From Verrucomicrobiota bacterium (lineage in GTDB: Bacteria > Verrucomicrobiota > Verrucomicrobiia > Verrucomicrobiales > V1-33): a stretch of 54,895 nt of DNA. The position numbers were made by a program, and so were the translations under genes. The stretch lies in contig QQNF01000021.1 of assembly GCA_003402705.1 (NCBI GenBank), positions 1-54,895 of the forward strand, read 5' to 3'. Below, piece after piece: positions 22,711-32,373 of the stretch (position 1 is the first letter of the stretch; each line of letters begins with the position of its first letter). The notes under the pieces are model-generated. The model ran no database searches and was not told the DNA's origin. It saw only the letters and a list, made by a program, of their open reading frames with translations.

Positions 22711-24771
22711 TTAGAGGTCTTTGGCGTGCTCGACGCGGTAGAAGGCCTTGCCGGGGCCGGGGTTTGGGTCGGTGAGGATCAATTGTCCGTCGGACTCGGT
22801 GGAGACTGCATTGGTCACCTCCTGCCATGAGTTTCCGGCGAGGTTGCTGGATTTCCAGAGAGTGAAGTCGTGGCCTGGTTGGGCGGGGATGGTTACGGAG
22901 AATTGATTTCCGCGATGCTCGAAACTGATCACGCGGAGGAGGGCTGGGTCGTAGGGATTGAGGGTTTCCGAGAGAGTGATCACGTAGGTGGTGATTGACT
23001 GTGCCGGGAGTGACTGGGTGAGAGCATGATTCAGTGAGCCGAGCGCCTGATAGGGATTCGTGAGGACATTGTTGGTCATGTCGGCTTGCTTGGTCTGGAA
23101 TGCATTCATGGAAAGCACTGGAAGTCCGGGGAAGCGCAAGGAGATTCCGGCGGAGGCCGTGCTGGTATTGAGTGCGACGAGTGTGATCTTTCGCCCGTTT
23201 CGACTGAGGTAGCCGGAGATGCGGACATCGGTATTGGTGTCGCTTCTGGTGATCTCGAAGCGCTGATCGCCGGGCGAGATCTCTTTTGCGAAGTGCTTAA
23301 CGGAATGGAATGAATTCTGGACCTGGAATTGCCGATTTTCCACACCGATCATCGCCCAGACCTGACCTGTGTTGTTGCCATGGACCATTCTCCAGACAAG
23401 GTAGGCTGAGGCATTTGCTTCAACCAGCGTTTCGTGAATGTTCATGGGGAGAAGCAACCAATTCTCCCTGATGCCAACTGGGTCCGTGGCTGAGGCGTCT
23501 TTGCCCCATTCGGTCATCCATCCTCGCCTGCCGTTGTACCTTGATTCAACCCCGGCAAAGTCGTTCGAGCCGTAGTTGTGGAAACCGAGGTGGCTTACCT
23601 GAGGGAGCCCCGAGACCGTCGGTGCGATCGAGTTGAAAGCTGAGTGGGTTTCGGCGTCGACCGCGACGAGTTGTGGTTTTTTGGGTTCATTCCTGATTCT
23701 GTTGTGGACGGCGTCGAGGGCTAACCTGTAGCCGGCGGAGCCGTTCGCTGTCGCGGGAATGCTCTCGCTAGTTAGGAAGCGGCAGGTTTCTTTGTTGCCG
23801 GGGTCGTAACTTGGCTCGTTCTGGATGGAGATGAAGTCGTGGATCCAGTTGGATGCGTTGAGCCTTGCGTGCCACCAGTCCGCGAATCCGGCGTAATCGT
23901 ACTTACCTGAGACAATTCTGAGCGTGCCACTGATGATGCTGTTATTGCTTTTCAGGGAAGCCGGGGGAGACCAGCAGGTTAACAGGCTTCGGGCTCCGTT
24001 TCTCTGAGCCCTCATGGCGAGTTCGTTGTTCAATGCATCAGAGTTGCCTGTCCTGAGGCGGACGATATCGATGCCGCAGTCGACGTAGAGAAGGTTTTCG
24101 ATCTGGTTTTTCTGGGTGGCGCTCAAGGCTTCATAGTCTGGCAGATTGAACGCTATTGATCCGCCGATGCCGTCCATGATCTGATGGCGCATGGCGAGAT
24201 TGGGGGTGATGGCGAGTCCGGCGGGCGGCGTGGGATTGACGACGACCGAGATCTGATCCAGCCAGACGGTTCCTGCGGATCGATACTGAAACTTGAGTCC
24301 GGGGCTATCCTGAATGGTTGTGTGGTTCCATGTGTAATAGGCCCATGACGTCGAGAGGGTGAAAGACTGGGCTCGGTAGGTGCCTGTTCCATTCTGAAAC
24401 GCGGCGTTGATGATGGTGCCGGCCGTCGCGGCTCGGGCGCGGAAAGTGACGCTAAGGGATCTGCCGGTGCCGACGCCGGTGAAGATCGGCGCGCGAGTTT
24501 CCACATTCCAGTTATCGGCTCCTGGATTGCTGACCACGGTCCCCAGAGCATTGGTGCCTGCGTATTGCAGGTTGGACTCCAGGGAGAAGGAAGCGCTTCC
24601 GGAACCGCTCCTTGAGTTGGTCCATCCGGTGAATCCGTTCTCGAATCCACCGTTGGTCACGAGGTTCTGGGCGCGGAGCAGCCCAATTCCCATCACGAAG
24701 AACACTGCGCCGATCAGGTGTCGCAACGCAGGAACGATGGTTCTGAATTGAGATCGAACGACTTGTCTCAT
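22711..24771 (-). CDS. Secreted GH30-family glycosidase with N-terminal carbohydrate-binding module
   Basis: A 686-residue protein: signal peptide (about 1-35), a beta-sandwich module opening NLVTNGGFENGFTGW (about 36-180, CBM4/9-like), then a GH30-type (beta/alpha)8 barrel with side beta domain (about 188-585). Expected catalytic residues are visible: acid/base Glu319 in SIQNEPSY and nucleophile Glu421 in WMTEWGKD. GH30 includes glucuronoxylanases, beta-glucosidases and fucosidases; the specificity is not evident. A final beta domain (about 600-686, FTLWKSSNL ... AFYRVEH) is of a kind common at the C-terminus of verrucomicrobial secreted enzymes. I chose the ATG at 24771; a longer open frame upstream is antisense-shadow sequence of the next gene. 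It is the last gene of the minus-strand glycan operon. Confidence 0.88.
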   Translation of the reverse strand: MRQVVRSQFRTIVPALRHLIGAVFFVMGIGLLRAQNLVTNGGFENGFTGWTNSRSGSGSASFSLESNLQYAGTNALGTVVSNPGADNWNVETRAPIFTGVGTGRSLSVTFRARAATAGTIINAAFQNGTGTYRAQSFTLSTSWAYYTWNHTTIQDSPGLKFQYRSAGTVWLDQISVVVNPTPPAGLAITPNLAMRHQIMDGIGGSIAFNLPDYEALSATQKNQIENLLYVDCGIDIVRLRTGNSDALNNELAMRAQRNGARSLLTCWSPPASLKSNNSIISGTLRIVSGKYDYAGFADWWHARLNASNWIHDFISIQNEPSYDPGNKETCRFLTSESIPATANGSAGYRLALDAVHNRIRNEPKKPQLVAVDAETHSAFNSIAPTVSGLPQVSHLGFHNYGSNDFAGVESRYNGRRGWMTEWGKDASATDPVGIRENWLLLPMNIHETLVEANASAYLVWRMVHGNNTGQVWAMIGVENRQFQVQNSFHSVKHFAKEISPGDQRFEITRSDTNTDVRISGYLSRNGRKITLVALNTSTASAGISLRFPGLPVLSMNAFQTKQADMTNNVLTNPYQALGSLNHALTQSLPAQSITTYVITLSETLNPYDPALLRVISFEHRGNQFSVTIPAQPGHDFTLWKSSNLAGNSWQEVTNAVSTESDGQLILTDPNPGPGKAFYRVEHAKDL

Positions 24772-24893
24772 GGAGATTGCTGATAAACCGAAGAAGCGAG
24801 GCGGGCAACTCTGAAGGAGTTGTGGGATTTGAGGAGCTTCGGCATGACGGGCGGGGCGGTTTGAGTCGTGTTTTCCGGTGGGTTGTGCAGTGC

Positions 24894-27761
24894 CTACGGT
24901 TTGGCCGCCGTGCCGAGTCGTGTGGCGATTTCGCGGAGGGACATCGGCCATTGGTCGAACTCGACGCTTGAGGCGTTGTCGAGTTTTGGTGTGGTGATGC
25001 CTTGCACGAGGGTGGTGGACGGCTGGGCGTGGAGGAAGCGAACTTGTTCCTGACCGAAGGTGCCGGGCAGACTGCGGGCGTAGGTTTCGAGTTCGGCGGC
25101 GCAGTCGGCGGGGGAGTAGCCGATGTTGGACTGACCGGGCATCCAGATGACGCCGGCGACGGCCATCGGCGTGAGTGGGCTGAGGCACCAGTTGTGGGCG
25201 AGAGTCGGGATGGTGTCGGGCTTGACGGTGCCGTCGCGTCCGGGTTCCGGGAATGGAGGGAACTGCAGGGGTGCGGAGGACATGGCGGTGCCGCTTTTGG
25301 CTAGCGCGGCGATTTTTTCGACTTCGGCTTTCACGGACTGCACGTATTCGGCGGTGGCCTTTCTGGAGACGTCGGAGTTGGGGTCTTGAAGCAGCAAGGC
25401 TTCGAGGCGCGGCTGGAATGGGGGATGGGCTGTGCTTTTCACGCCGGCGAATGAGGTCCATGACAACGGCGAGGCGATTTCCTTGGTGTGACCGGATGAC
25501 ATGGTGATGATGCCTTGGGGGATGCCGGGGCGGTTGAGGGCTCTGGCGAAGTGATAGGCGAACATGGAGACGCTGTCGCCTTCGTCGGCGAAATCGGCGG
25601 TCTGCCAGAAGGCCTGATACTTGCGGTCGCCGCCGATTTCGAATCCACGTTTGCGAGGGGTGGGAAATGAGCTTGCGGAAGTTCTCCGCCGGAATTCGCG
25701 GACGAGTGGCATTGGTTCGGGTGCGGCGGCTTGTTTGTCGCGGCGGTCCCATGCTGGTTCGGAGGTGAGTTGCGTGCTGCCGGTGATGAACCAGACATCG
25801 CCGATGAGGATGTTCTTTACTGTCGTGCTGTGACCGTGGCTCGCTCTGGCCTCGAGGGTGATCGACTCTGTGGAGGCTTTCAGTTCGGGGAAGGAAACGG
25901 ACCATTCCTGCCGGTCGTTGGCCACGGCTGACTGAGTGACGCCGCCGAGTGTCACGGTTACGGCCACGCCTTTGTTGGCGAAGCCCCACACGGGGATGGG
26001 CCGGTCGCGCTGGATGATGGCGCCATTGCGGAAATGCGCTGCGACGGTGAAGATTGGGTGGTCAGGGTCGGTGTATTGGGCATACTTCGCTTTCTCCGCG
26101 GCAGCCTTGGCTGGATCATCCTCTTCGAAGATGAGCTTGCCATCGATCGCGGCGAAGGGTGTGGCCGGAAGGCCTGATTTGTTATAAAGGGTTGCATTCA
26201 TCGGCGCGGCGCTGTAGGCGTATTGCACGCCGGTGGGTTCGGGCACTTCCTGCGATGTCACGACGACGGTATCGCCGGTGATCACGGCTTCCGCGGCGTG
26301 CCACTTCCGGTCTTTGCCGCAGAGCCGGAAGTGATTGAGGGCATCGGCGGGCGTCGGTCGCGCGGGTTCGACGAATTTGTCAGGTTCCTTCAGATCCTTC
26401 TCCAGTCCTTTGCTGCCTACCATGAGACCGCCGAACAGACTGGCTTTTTCGAATGAGACGACGGCCTTGTTTCCGGAGATGGTGTAGTTTTCGAAGATCG
26501 GGCCGGTGTAGGCGATGTGGTGTCCGTAATCATTGGCGAGGGCCCAGCGGGCGAGCCTTATGCCGGGATGGAGCTTGTTTTGATAGTGGATGTTGCCGGG
26601 AGCCGCGGGATTGAGGTCGGTCTGTATGACCATTCCGGTGTGGCTGCGGTTGTTCATGAAGAAGAGGTGCTGCGCCTGCCGGATGTCGGCGAATCCGACC
26701 TCGGCGGAATCTGGGTCGCCGTAGTTCTGCATCTGGGTGAAATAGAAGGGCATCTCCGGCATGCCCCAAGCGACGCGCCAGCCGTTGACGAGCGCCTCCA
26801 TGCGGGCCGCGTAGAGCCGACCGTCGCTGGAGTTCGATTCTCCCTGACACCACAGTGATCCACGGATGGCGTAGGGCACGACCGGTGCGATCTTGCCGTT
26901 GAAGAACTGCGATGGCCCGCGCCACTGGCCTGCGATGCCGGGAAGGTCGGGACGCTTGAGTGGTTTCTCGACGGGGAAGCCGAGAGCCGCGGAGTCCTGC
27001 TGCCACGTTTTCAGGTCGCGGTAGTATTTCTCAAAGGCGGCGCGGCCCTGTTCGGTGGCGGCATCGCCGTCGAGGATCTGATCCGCGTCCTGCTTGAGCA
27101 GGGGATGTGCCTCGATGGCTTTGCGCTCTGTGAACGCCTCGATGCGCGTGTTGCTGTGGGAAGTCAGGAGGATGCCGACCGGGACCTTGAGTTCTTTGTG
27201 GAGTTCGTGAGCAAAGGCGAGTGCCAGAGCTGAGAAGTCGTTGGCGGTGCGACTGGTTTTCCATCCTGCCTCCGAGGCACCCTTGCTCTGCGGATAGAGC
27301 GCTGAGACGGTGTCGGTGCGCAGTTCTCTGATGGGGACCTCGTCCTTCGCCTTGGTCAGTTCCTGCGCCATGTTTGCGCAGAGCGACTTGCCGGCGAACC
27401 ACTCCATGTTCGACTGACCGCAGGCATGCCAGACTTCGCCGACGAGGATGTTCTTCACGCTGAGTTTGTTGCCGGTGTCGGCGGTGATGAGCATCTCAGC
27501 GGGTGCAGCACTGGCGGTGAGCGGCTTGAGTTTGAGCATCCAATGGCCATCTGGTCCCGCTGCTGTGCTCGACTGCTGTCCTGCAAATTCGACAGTCACC
27601 ATGGATCCCGGTGCGCTCCAGCCCCACACGGGCACATCCTTCCCGCGTTGCAGCACCGCGTTGTCGCGGAAGGGAAGGGCGAGTTCGAGAGCATCCGCAG
27701 GAGACAGCAGAGAGAGGAGTGCTGTTAGGAGGATTGAGAGGTGTGCGATGGTGGTTCTCAT
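24894..27761 (-). CDS. Tandem sialate O-acetylesterase (SASA family), second half degenerate
   Basis: A 955-residue secreted esterase predicted to remove O-acetyl groups from glycans. A signal peptide (1-25) is followed by a first SASA unit with nucleophile Ser117 in CGQSNMEW and the conserved block SLWCQGESNSSDG. After about residue 560 the sequence restarts the same order (FRNGAIIQRDRPIPVWG parallels FRDNAVLQRGKDVPVWG; KNILIGDVWFITG parallels KNILVGEVWHACG). There the nucleophile motif reads GSTQL instead of GQSNM, and GESN reads GQSN, so the second unit is probably not catalytic and may serve structure or binding. A fused double unit is larger than the usual 500-650 residues. It lies between PhoD and GH30 genes, with 27 bases to PhoD. 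Confidence 0.87.
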   Translation of the reverse strand: MRTTIAHLSILLTALLSLLSPADALELALPFRDNAVLQRGKDVPVWGWSAPGSMVTVEFAGQQSSTAAGPDGHWMLKLKPLTASAAPAEMLITADTGNKLSVKNILVGEVWHACGQSNMEWFAGKSLCANMAQELTKAKDEVPIRELRTDTVSALYPQSKGASEAGWKTSRTANDFSALALAFAHELHKELKVPVGILLTSHSNTRIEAFTERKAIEAHPLLKQDADQILDGDAATEQGRAAFEKYYRDLKTWQQDSAALGFPVEKPLKRPDLPGIAGQWRGPSQFFNGKIAPVVPYAIRGSLWCQGESNSSDGRLYAARMEALVNGWRVAWGMPEMPFYFTQMQNYGDPDSAEVGFADIRQAQHLFFMNNRSHTGMVIQTDLNPAAPGNIHYQNKLHPGIRLARWALANDYGHHIAYTGPIFENYTISGNKAVVSFEKASLFGGLMVGSKGLEKDLKEPDKFVEPARPTPADALNHFRLCGKDRKWHAAEAVITGDTVVVTSQEVPEPTGVQYAYSAAPMNATLYNKSGLPATPFAAIDGKLIFEEDDPAKAAAEKAKYAQYTDPDHPIFTVAAHFRNGAIIQRDRPIPVWGFANKGVAVTVTLGGVTQSAVANDRQEWSVSFPELKASTESITLEARASHGHSTTVKNILIGDVWFITGSTQLTSEPAWDRRDKQAAAPEPMPLVREFRRRTSASSFPTPRKRGFEIGGDRKYQAFWQTADFADEGDSVSMFAYHFARALNRPGIPQGIITMSSGHTKEIASPLSWTSFAGVKSTAHPPFQPRLEALLLQDPNSDVSRKATAEYVQSVKAEVEKIAALAKSGTAMSSAPLQFPPFPEPGRDGTVKPDTIPTLAHNWCLSPLTPMAVAGVIWMPGQSNIGYSPADCAAELETYARSLPGTFGQEQVRFLHAQPSTTLVQGITTPKLDNASSVEFDQWPMSLREIATRLGTAAKP

Positions 27762-27788
27762 GAAGTGGTCAGTAGAGTTTTCGACGCT

Positions 27789-29264
27789 TCAGATGGTGCG
27801 CTGTTTCTGAAACTCGTAGCGCACCGCGCCGGTCGTGTCGTGGTGGCGGAAGGTGATGTGGCTCGCTCCGTCCTTTTGCTTCACCTGTACGGAGAGAAAG
27901 CCGCCGCCGACGCGGTGGAAGCGGTGATATTCCGCATTGTGGCCGGGCGAGCCGCCCGCGTGTTGATCGCTGGCGGCGCCGACGCTGAACTCATGCAGCC
28001 CCGCCTTTGGGTGCACGGAGTGGTACTGCCAATGGCGGTCGCCGCAGATGATGAAGAAGGAATCGCCGAGGTGTTCAGCGAACCAGTTCCGCAGTTCATC
28101 GCCTTCATGCTGAAAGCCCGTGTTGGCGTGGTTGTCACTCTTTCCAGTCGGGCGGTCGGGGCCGACATAGGGCGTGGGTGTCACGAGGATTTTCCACGTC
28201 GCATCGCTCTCCCTGAGCGTCTTCATGAGCCATGCTTTCTGCTCAGGGCCGAGGATGGTCTTGTCCGCGCCATCAGGCTGTTTGTTGGGCGAGCGCCAGT
28301 CACGGCCTTCGGTCATCCAGATTTGCAGATCGCGTCCGTGCCGGACCGTGCGGAACGCGGGGCTGTCGTTCATGGGTGCCTGGTCGCGGAAGATGCGCTG
28401 GCCCTGCTCGAAAGTCAGCTCGCCCATTTTGCGCCCCGGCCACGAATCGTTGTCGAGTGTGTCGTGGTCGTCCTTCAGCCAGTAGGTGGGGTTCTGGCGG
28501 CAGAACTCGCGCAGCCGCGGGAGACTGAACATGCGTTCCCAGTGGTAGCGCGCCAGCTGAGGCGAATTTGCGCGCGGCATGTCGTTGTCATAATAGACGA
28601 GGTCGCCGGTGAGGCACGCGAAGTCCGGTTCAAGTGCCTGCATGGCGGGATAGATGCCGTGACCGTCCGGGTGGCCGCGGTCCGGGTAGCCCTGACAGGC
28701 CATCACGCAGAAGCGCACTGGTGCCGGTGCGTCGGCGGGCGGTGCGGTGCGGAAGCGTCCGCGCACGACCGTGCCGGGTTCGCTGCCGAAGTGCGCTGAA
28801 GATTCACTGGCAAAGTGATAGACGGTCCCTTGTTCCAGCCCGCGCAGTGGAAATTGCCGGATGCCATCCTGTGCCTCAGTCACCTTCATCCACTCGGTTG
28901 CCTTCGCATCCGCGAGCGACGCATCGCGCCCGTAGCGCAGGCGGATGAAGCCCGCGGCGGCGGGACACGCGCCCTCCAGTTGGTCCACCGGCACCGTTGG
29001 CACCGGCAACGCGCGTCCACGGTAATCATCCATGCGTCCTGGAATCACCACTCCGCGCGTGTTGCGCTCTGGATGGCGCGTCAGCCGCGTCCACACCACC
29101 GCCGAGTTTTCGGTGACTTCGCCAATGCGGACCCCGGTCGCCTGATGCGGTCCAGCATCAACGGCATCTGCCGCGACCAGCGGAGAGATGCTGGAAGCAG
29201 CCACAAGCGATCGGCTGCGGTTTAGAAAGTCGCGGCGCGTCAGGAGGGTAAAGTCTGTGTTCAT
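27789..29264 (-). CDS. PhoD-family alkaline phosphatase/phosphodiesterase
   Basis: A 491-residue exported metallophosphoesterase. A Tat-like signal ([18 protein letters not shown]) precedes a fibronectin-like N-terminal domain (about 40-175, [16 protein letters not shown]). The catalytic domain has metal-binding motifs [24 protein letters not shown] and [13 protein letters not shown]. PhoD enzymes release phosphate from mono- and diesters at the cell surface using Ca/Fe; some relatives in glycan loci may act on other esters. It is followed closely by the acetylesterase and preceded by a sulfatase remnant. I see no Pho box upstream. An inverted repeat (GTTTCG/CGAAAC, 29273-29289) lies just before its start. 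Confidence 0.9.
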   Translation of the reverse strand: MNTDFTLLTRRDFLNRSRSLVAASSISPLVAADAVDAGPHQATGVRIGEVTENSAVVWTRLTRHPERNTRGVVIPGRMDDYRGRALPVPTVPVDQLEGACPAAAGFIRLRYGRDASLADAKATEWMKVTEAQDGIRQFPLRGLEQGTVYHFASESSAHFGSEPGTVVRGRFRTAPPADAPAPVRFCVMACQGYPDRGHPDGHGIYPAMQALEPDFACLTGDLVYYDNDMPRANSPQLARYHWERMFSLPRLREFCRQNPTYWLKDDHDTLDNDSWPGRKMGELTFEQGQRIFRDQAPMNDSPAFRTVRHGRDLQIWMTEGRDWRSPNKQPDGADKTILGPEQKAWLMKTLRESDATWKILVTPTPYVGPDRPTGKSDNHANTGFQHEGDELRNWFAEHLGDSFFIICGDRHWQYHSVHPKAGLHEFSVGAASDQHAGGSPGHNAEYHRFHRVGGGFLSVQVKQKDGASHITFRHHDTTGAVRYEFQKQRTI

Positions 29265-29265
29265 G

Positions 29266-29628
29266 GTGAGGTGTTTCGTCTGGCGAAACGTTCAGGAATG
29301 AGCGGGCGGATTCGTCCAATTGCTGCGGCACGGCGTTGACGGTGGCGATGTGGGTATCCACTGCTTTCTGGATGCGTGCCAGCACTTCGGGATGATCGGT
29401 GGTGACGCTGCGTTTTTCGGATGGATCGAGGTCGAAGGTTTCATCGAAGCCCTGGTCCTGCGGGAGCGAGCCCTCGTGGATGCCGAGATGCCACTTGCCG
29501 ATGTGAGCCGTCGCATAGCCTCCGGTTTTGAGTGATTCTGCGAGAGTGACCTCAGCGGGCGGCAGACCGCCTTTTGACTGGCCGCAGAGGCGCGCCATGA
29601 GCGCAAACAAGGTGGGGAGAGCATTCAT
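29266..29628 (-). pseudogene. Sulfatase remnant with N-terminal loss and large internal deletion
   Basis: The frame encodes [29 protein letters not shown], a hallmark central segment of type I sulfatases, then DQGFDETF. It is joined near 29433 directly to the family's C-terminal end ([18 protein letters not shown] ... AVPQQLDES). The first roughly 90 residues with the CxPSR formylglycine site and some 300 central residues are gone, so it cannot be active. The frame runs on without a stop into the PhoD start. It occupies the promoter-proximal position of the PhoD-SASA-GH30 operon, consistent with decay of a formerly complete sulfated-glycan operon. Confidence 0.8.
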
Positions 29629-29768
29629 CGCCGTGAAGATAGAGCAGGCGGGGGGATTGGGGGTAGAAAAAAGGATTGTCGAATTTCAGGCGCTGCAGGT
29701 CGGGTGGGCTGATGGCGTGGTGGTGTTTGAGGGAAAGTCTCCGTGATTTTCTGCGTTTAGTGCCTCGA

Positions 29769-32354
29769 ATGTTCCGCGCTCTATGCCTTTTCGCTGCTTC
29801 GGTCATCACGGCGTCCGGCGCGCAGTTGCTGGTGCTGCCGGACCGGCTCGACCTGTCAGGGCGTGACCCGGTGCACGGGGTTGTGGTGATGCTAGAGGGG
29901 GACGATGGCAAAGTGACCGATGTGACGAGGCGTGCGGTTTATCAGACCAGCGCTCCGGAGACTGCCACGGTCGATGCCCGTGGTCAGGTCACGGCTGCGG
30001 CGGATGGGCGGGCCCTGCTGACGGTGCGGCTTGAGGCGCTCAGCGCGCAGGTGCCCGTGGAAGTGAAGGCGATTGGCGTGAAGCCGGAGCCGTCATTCAA
30101 GCAGGACGTGCTTCCCATACTCACGCGTTCCGGCTGCAACACGGGCGGCTGCCACGGCAAGCTTGCCGGGCAGAATGGATTCCGGCTTTCGCTCCGCGGG
30201 TATGCACCGGAGTGGGATCACGAATGGCTGACGCTGGAAGTGAATGCGCGCCGGGTGGACTTTGCCTTTCCGGACGAGAGTCTGCTGCTCGCGAAGCCCT
30301 CTGGCGCGATTCCGCATGAGGGCGGCGTGCGTTTCAAAGCAGGCTCGCGCGCTTACACGAAGCTGCGCGACTGGGTTGCCGCCCGTGCGCCTGCACCGCA
30401 GCCGGACGAACTGGACGCGGAGAGCCTTGAGGTCCTGCCGGGCGAACGTGTGATGGCTCCCGGCGAGACGCAGCAGCTTCTCGTGCGTGCCCGATATGCC
30501 GATGGCCGTGTGCGTGACGTGACGTGGCTGGCGCGATTCTTTTCCAACGATGAGACCACGCTGTCTGTGAAACCTTCCGGCCTGGTGAAACCCCTGCGCT
30601 GCGGCGAAGGCGGCGTGCGCGTGCACTTCCAGGGACTCGTGACGGTGGCGCGCTTCATCATGCCATTCCCGCATCGTGTGCCCGCGGAAGCCCATGCCGC
30701 GCGGCAGAATGCAGTGGATGAGCCGCTCTTTCAAAAGCTTCAGCAACTCCGGCTGCCGCCCGCGCCGCTGTGCAGCGACGCGACTTTCCTGCGACGCGCC
30801 TTCCTTGATGCGGCGGGTATTCTGCCATCGCCGGACGAAGTGCTGGCGTTTGAGAAGGACGCGCGCCCTGACAAACGCGCACAGATCATCGAGTCGCTGC
30901 TTCAGCGTCCGGAGTTCACCGACTACTGGACGCTGCAGCTCGCTGACCTCCTCCAGAACCGTAAAGAGCGCGACCACGACGTCCGCGGGCAGAAGGGCGT
31001 AAAGTCCTTTCACGCGTGGCTGCGCGCTCAGGTTGCCGCCAACCGCCCGTGGCATGAGATCGCGCGGGAAGTGCTGCTGGTGGAAGGCGACATCATCAAG
31101 CAGCCGCAGGCCGGTTACTTCGTCACTGTGGTGGGCGAGTTTGACAGTGTTGAGAAAAGCGAATTGCCTGACAGCGTGGCGCAGTCATTCCTTGGCACGC
31201 GCATTGGCTGCGCCCGCTGCCACAATCATCCGCTGGAGCGGTACACGCAGGACGACTTCTATCACTTTGCCGCGTGCTTTTCGAAGGTGAATCTCGACCG
31301 CAAGCCGCCCGAGACCGGGGCTACCGCGCTTGCGGTGACGAGTCGCGAGGAACGCGAGCAGGAGAAACGCATTGCTGAGGCTGCCACGCGACTCGCCGAG
31401 GCCAGCCGCGCAGAGCAGCCGGAGGCGGAGAAGGGGAAGAACATCGCTGAGCGGCAACGCGAACTCGAAGAGCAGACGAAGCGGCTCAAAGATCTCCGCG
31501 AGCGTCCGCCGGGCGTGAATCAGCCGCGCACCGGCCAGTATGTGCCTGCGCAGACGCTGGACCGCACGGTGTTGAAAGTGGCGCCCGGCAAGGATCCGCG
31601 CGAGCCCTTCGTGCAGTGGATGACCGGCAGTGAGCAATTTTCCGGCGCGATGGTAAACCGACTTTGGAAACATTTCTTCGCGACTGGATTGGTGGAACCC
31701 GTGGACGACCTCCGCGCCAGCAATCCACCGTCGAACGCCGCCCTGTGGAAGCTGCTGAACGACGAGTTCCGCGGCCATAACTTCGACCTCAGGTACCTTA
31801 TCCGCCTCCTACTCAACTCCCGCGCCTATCAGCTTGACTCCGCCACCACGGCGGAAAACGAAGCGGACCTGCGGTTTTACTCGCACTATATTCCGCGCCG
31901 CCTCCCCGCCGAGGTCATGCTCGACGCTGTTGCCGCCGCCACGGGGGTGCCCAACCGATTTCCCGGCGAGCCTTACGGCCTGCGCGCCGTGCAGATTCCC
32001 GATCCGCGCGCCGAGAGTTATTTCCTGACGCTCTTCGGCCGCAGTGAGCGCGTCACTGCGTGCGCCTGCGAGCGCAGCGGTGAGGTGACCCTCCCGCAGC
32101 TCCTCCATCTCAAGAACAGCGAGGACCTGACTGCCAGCATCCGCAGCGCCAGCGGCCGCCTCGCCGGTCTCCTGACTAATCCTGACGATTCCGCAGTCAT
32201 GAACTCCATCTTTCTCGCCACGGTGGCCCGTCCTCCTGCCGAATCCGAATGCCTCGCCGTCACGGCATCGCTGGCGACGGGTTCCCGCGATCTTGTCTTT
32301 GCCGACCTCATCTGGGCTCTGCTCAATGCGAAGGAGTTTGCTTTCAATCACTAA
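29769..32354 (+). CDS. DUF1549/DUF1553 cytochrome-like protein with bacterial Ig-like domains
   Basis: An 861-residue exported protein. A signal peptide (1-18) is followed by an Ig-like (BIG_2-type) domain (QTSAPETATVDARGQVTA), a c-type segment SGCNTGGCHGKLAGQNGF, and a second BIG_2 region (YADGRVRDVTWLARFFSND). DUF1549 follows (FLRRAFLDAAGILPSPDE, with CARCHNHPLERYTQDDFY holding a CxxCH), then a charged coiled-coil stretch (about residues 525-580), then DUF1553 (WMTGSEQFSGAMVNRLWKHF ... LLNSRAYQL). Such proteins are hugely amplified in Planctomycetes and Verrucomicrobia and accompany DUF1501 partners; their biochemical role is unresolved. I chose the ATG at 29769 because the signal peptide begins there. 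It is divergent from the sulfatase remnant and heads a four-gene operon. Confidence 0.9.
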   Translation: MFRALCLFAASVITASGAQLLVLPDRLDLSGRDPVHGVVVMLEGDDGKVTDVTRRAVYQTSAPETATVDARGQVTAAADGRALLTVRLEALSAQVPVEVKAIGVKPEPSFKQDVLPILTRSGCNTGGCHGKLAGQNGFRLSLRGYAPEWDHEWLTLEVNARRVDFAFPDESLLLAKPSGAIPHEGGVRFKAGSRAYTKLRDWVAARAPAPQPDELDAESLEVLPGERVMAPGETQQLLVRARYADGRVRDVTWLARFFSNDETTLSVKPSGLVKPLRCGEGGVRVHFQGLVTVARFIMPFPHRVPAEAHAARQNAVDEPLFQKLQQLRLPPAPLCSDATFLRRAFLDAAGILPSPDEVLAFEKDARPDKRAQIIESLLQRPEFTDYWTLQLADLLQNRKERDHDVRGQKGVKSFHAWLRAQVAANRPWHEIAREVLLVEGDIIKQPQAGYFVTVVGEFDSVEKSELPDSVAQSFLGTRIGCARCHNHPLERYTQDDFYHFAACFSKVNLDRKPPETGATALAVTSREEREQEKRIAEAATRLAEASRAEQPEAEKGKNIAERQRELEEQTKRLKDLRERPPGVNQPRTGQYVPAQTLDRTVLKVAPGKDPREPFVQWMTGSEQFSGAMVNRLWKHFFATGLVEPVDDLRASNPPSNAALWKLLNDEFRGHNFDLRYLIRLLLNSRAYQLDSATTAENEADLRFYSHYIPRRLPAEVMLDAVAAATGVPNRFPGEPYGLRAVQIPDPRAESYFLTLFGRSERVTACACERSGEVTLPQLLHLKNSEDLTASIRSASGRLAGLLTNPDDSAVMNSIFLATVARPPAESECLAVTASLATGSRDLVFADLIWALLNAKEFAFNH

Positions 32355-32373
32355 ACCGGACATCAATTAAGCT

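Noticed and set aside
24772..25989. N-terminal extension of a 1092-codon minus-strand frame running from 25989 into the GH30 gene
   Set aside because: The part above 24771 is Arg/Pro/His-rich and lies in another frame of the acetylesterase gene on the same strand; the real GH30 protein starts with a signal peptide at 24771.
29273..29289. Inverted repeat GTTTCG/CGAAAC as a terminator before phoD
   Set aside because: Only six base pairs and no T-run on the minus strand; it is noted as a hairpin but not called a terminator.
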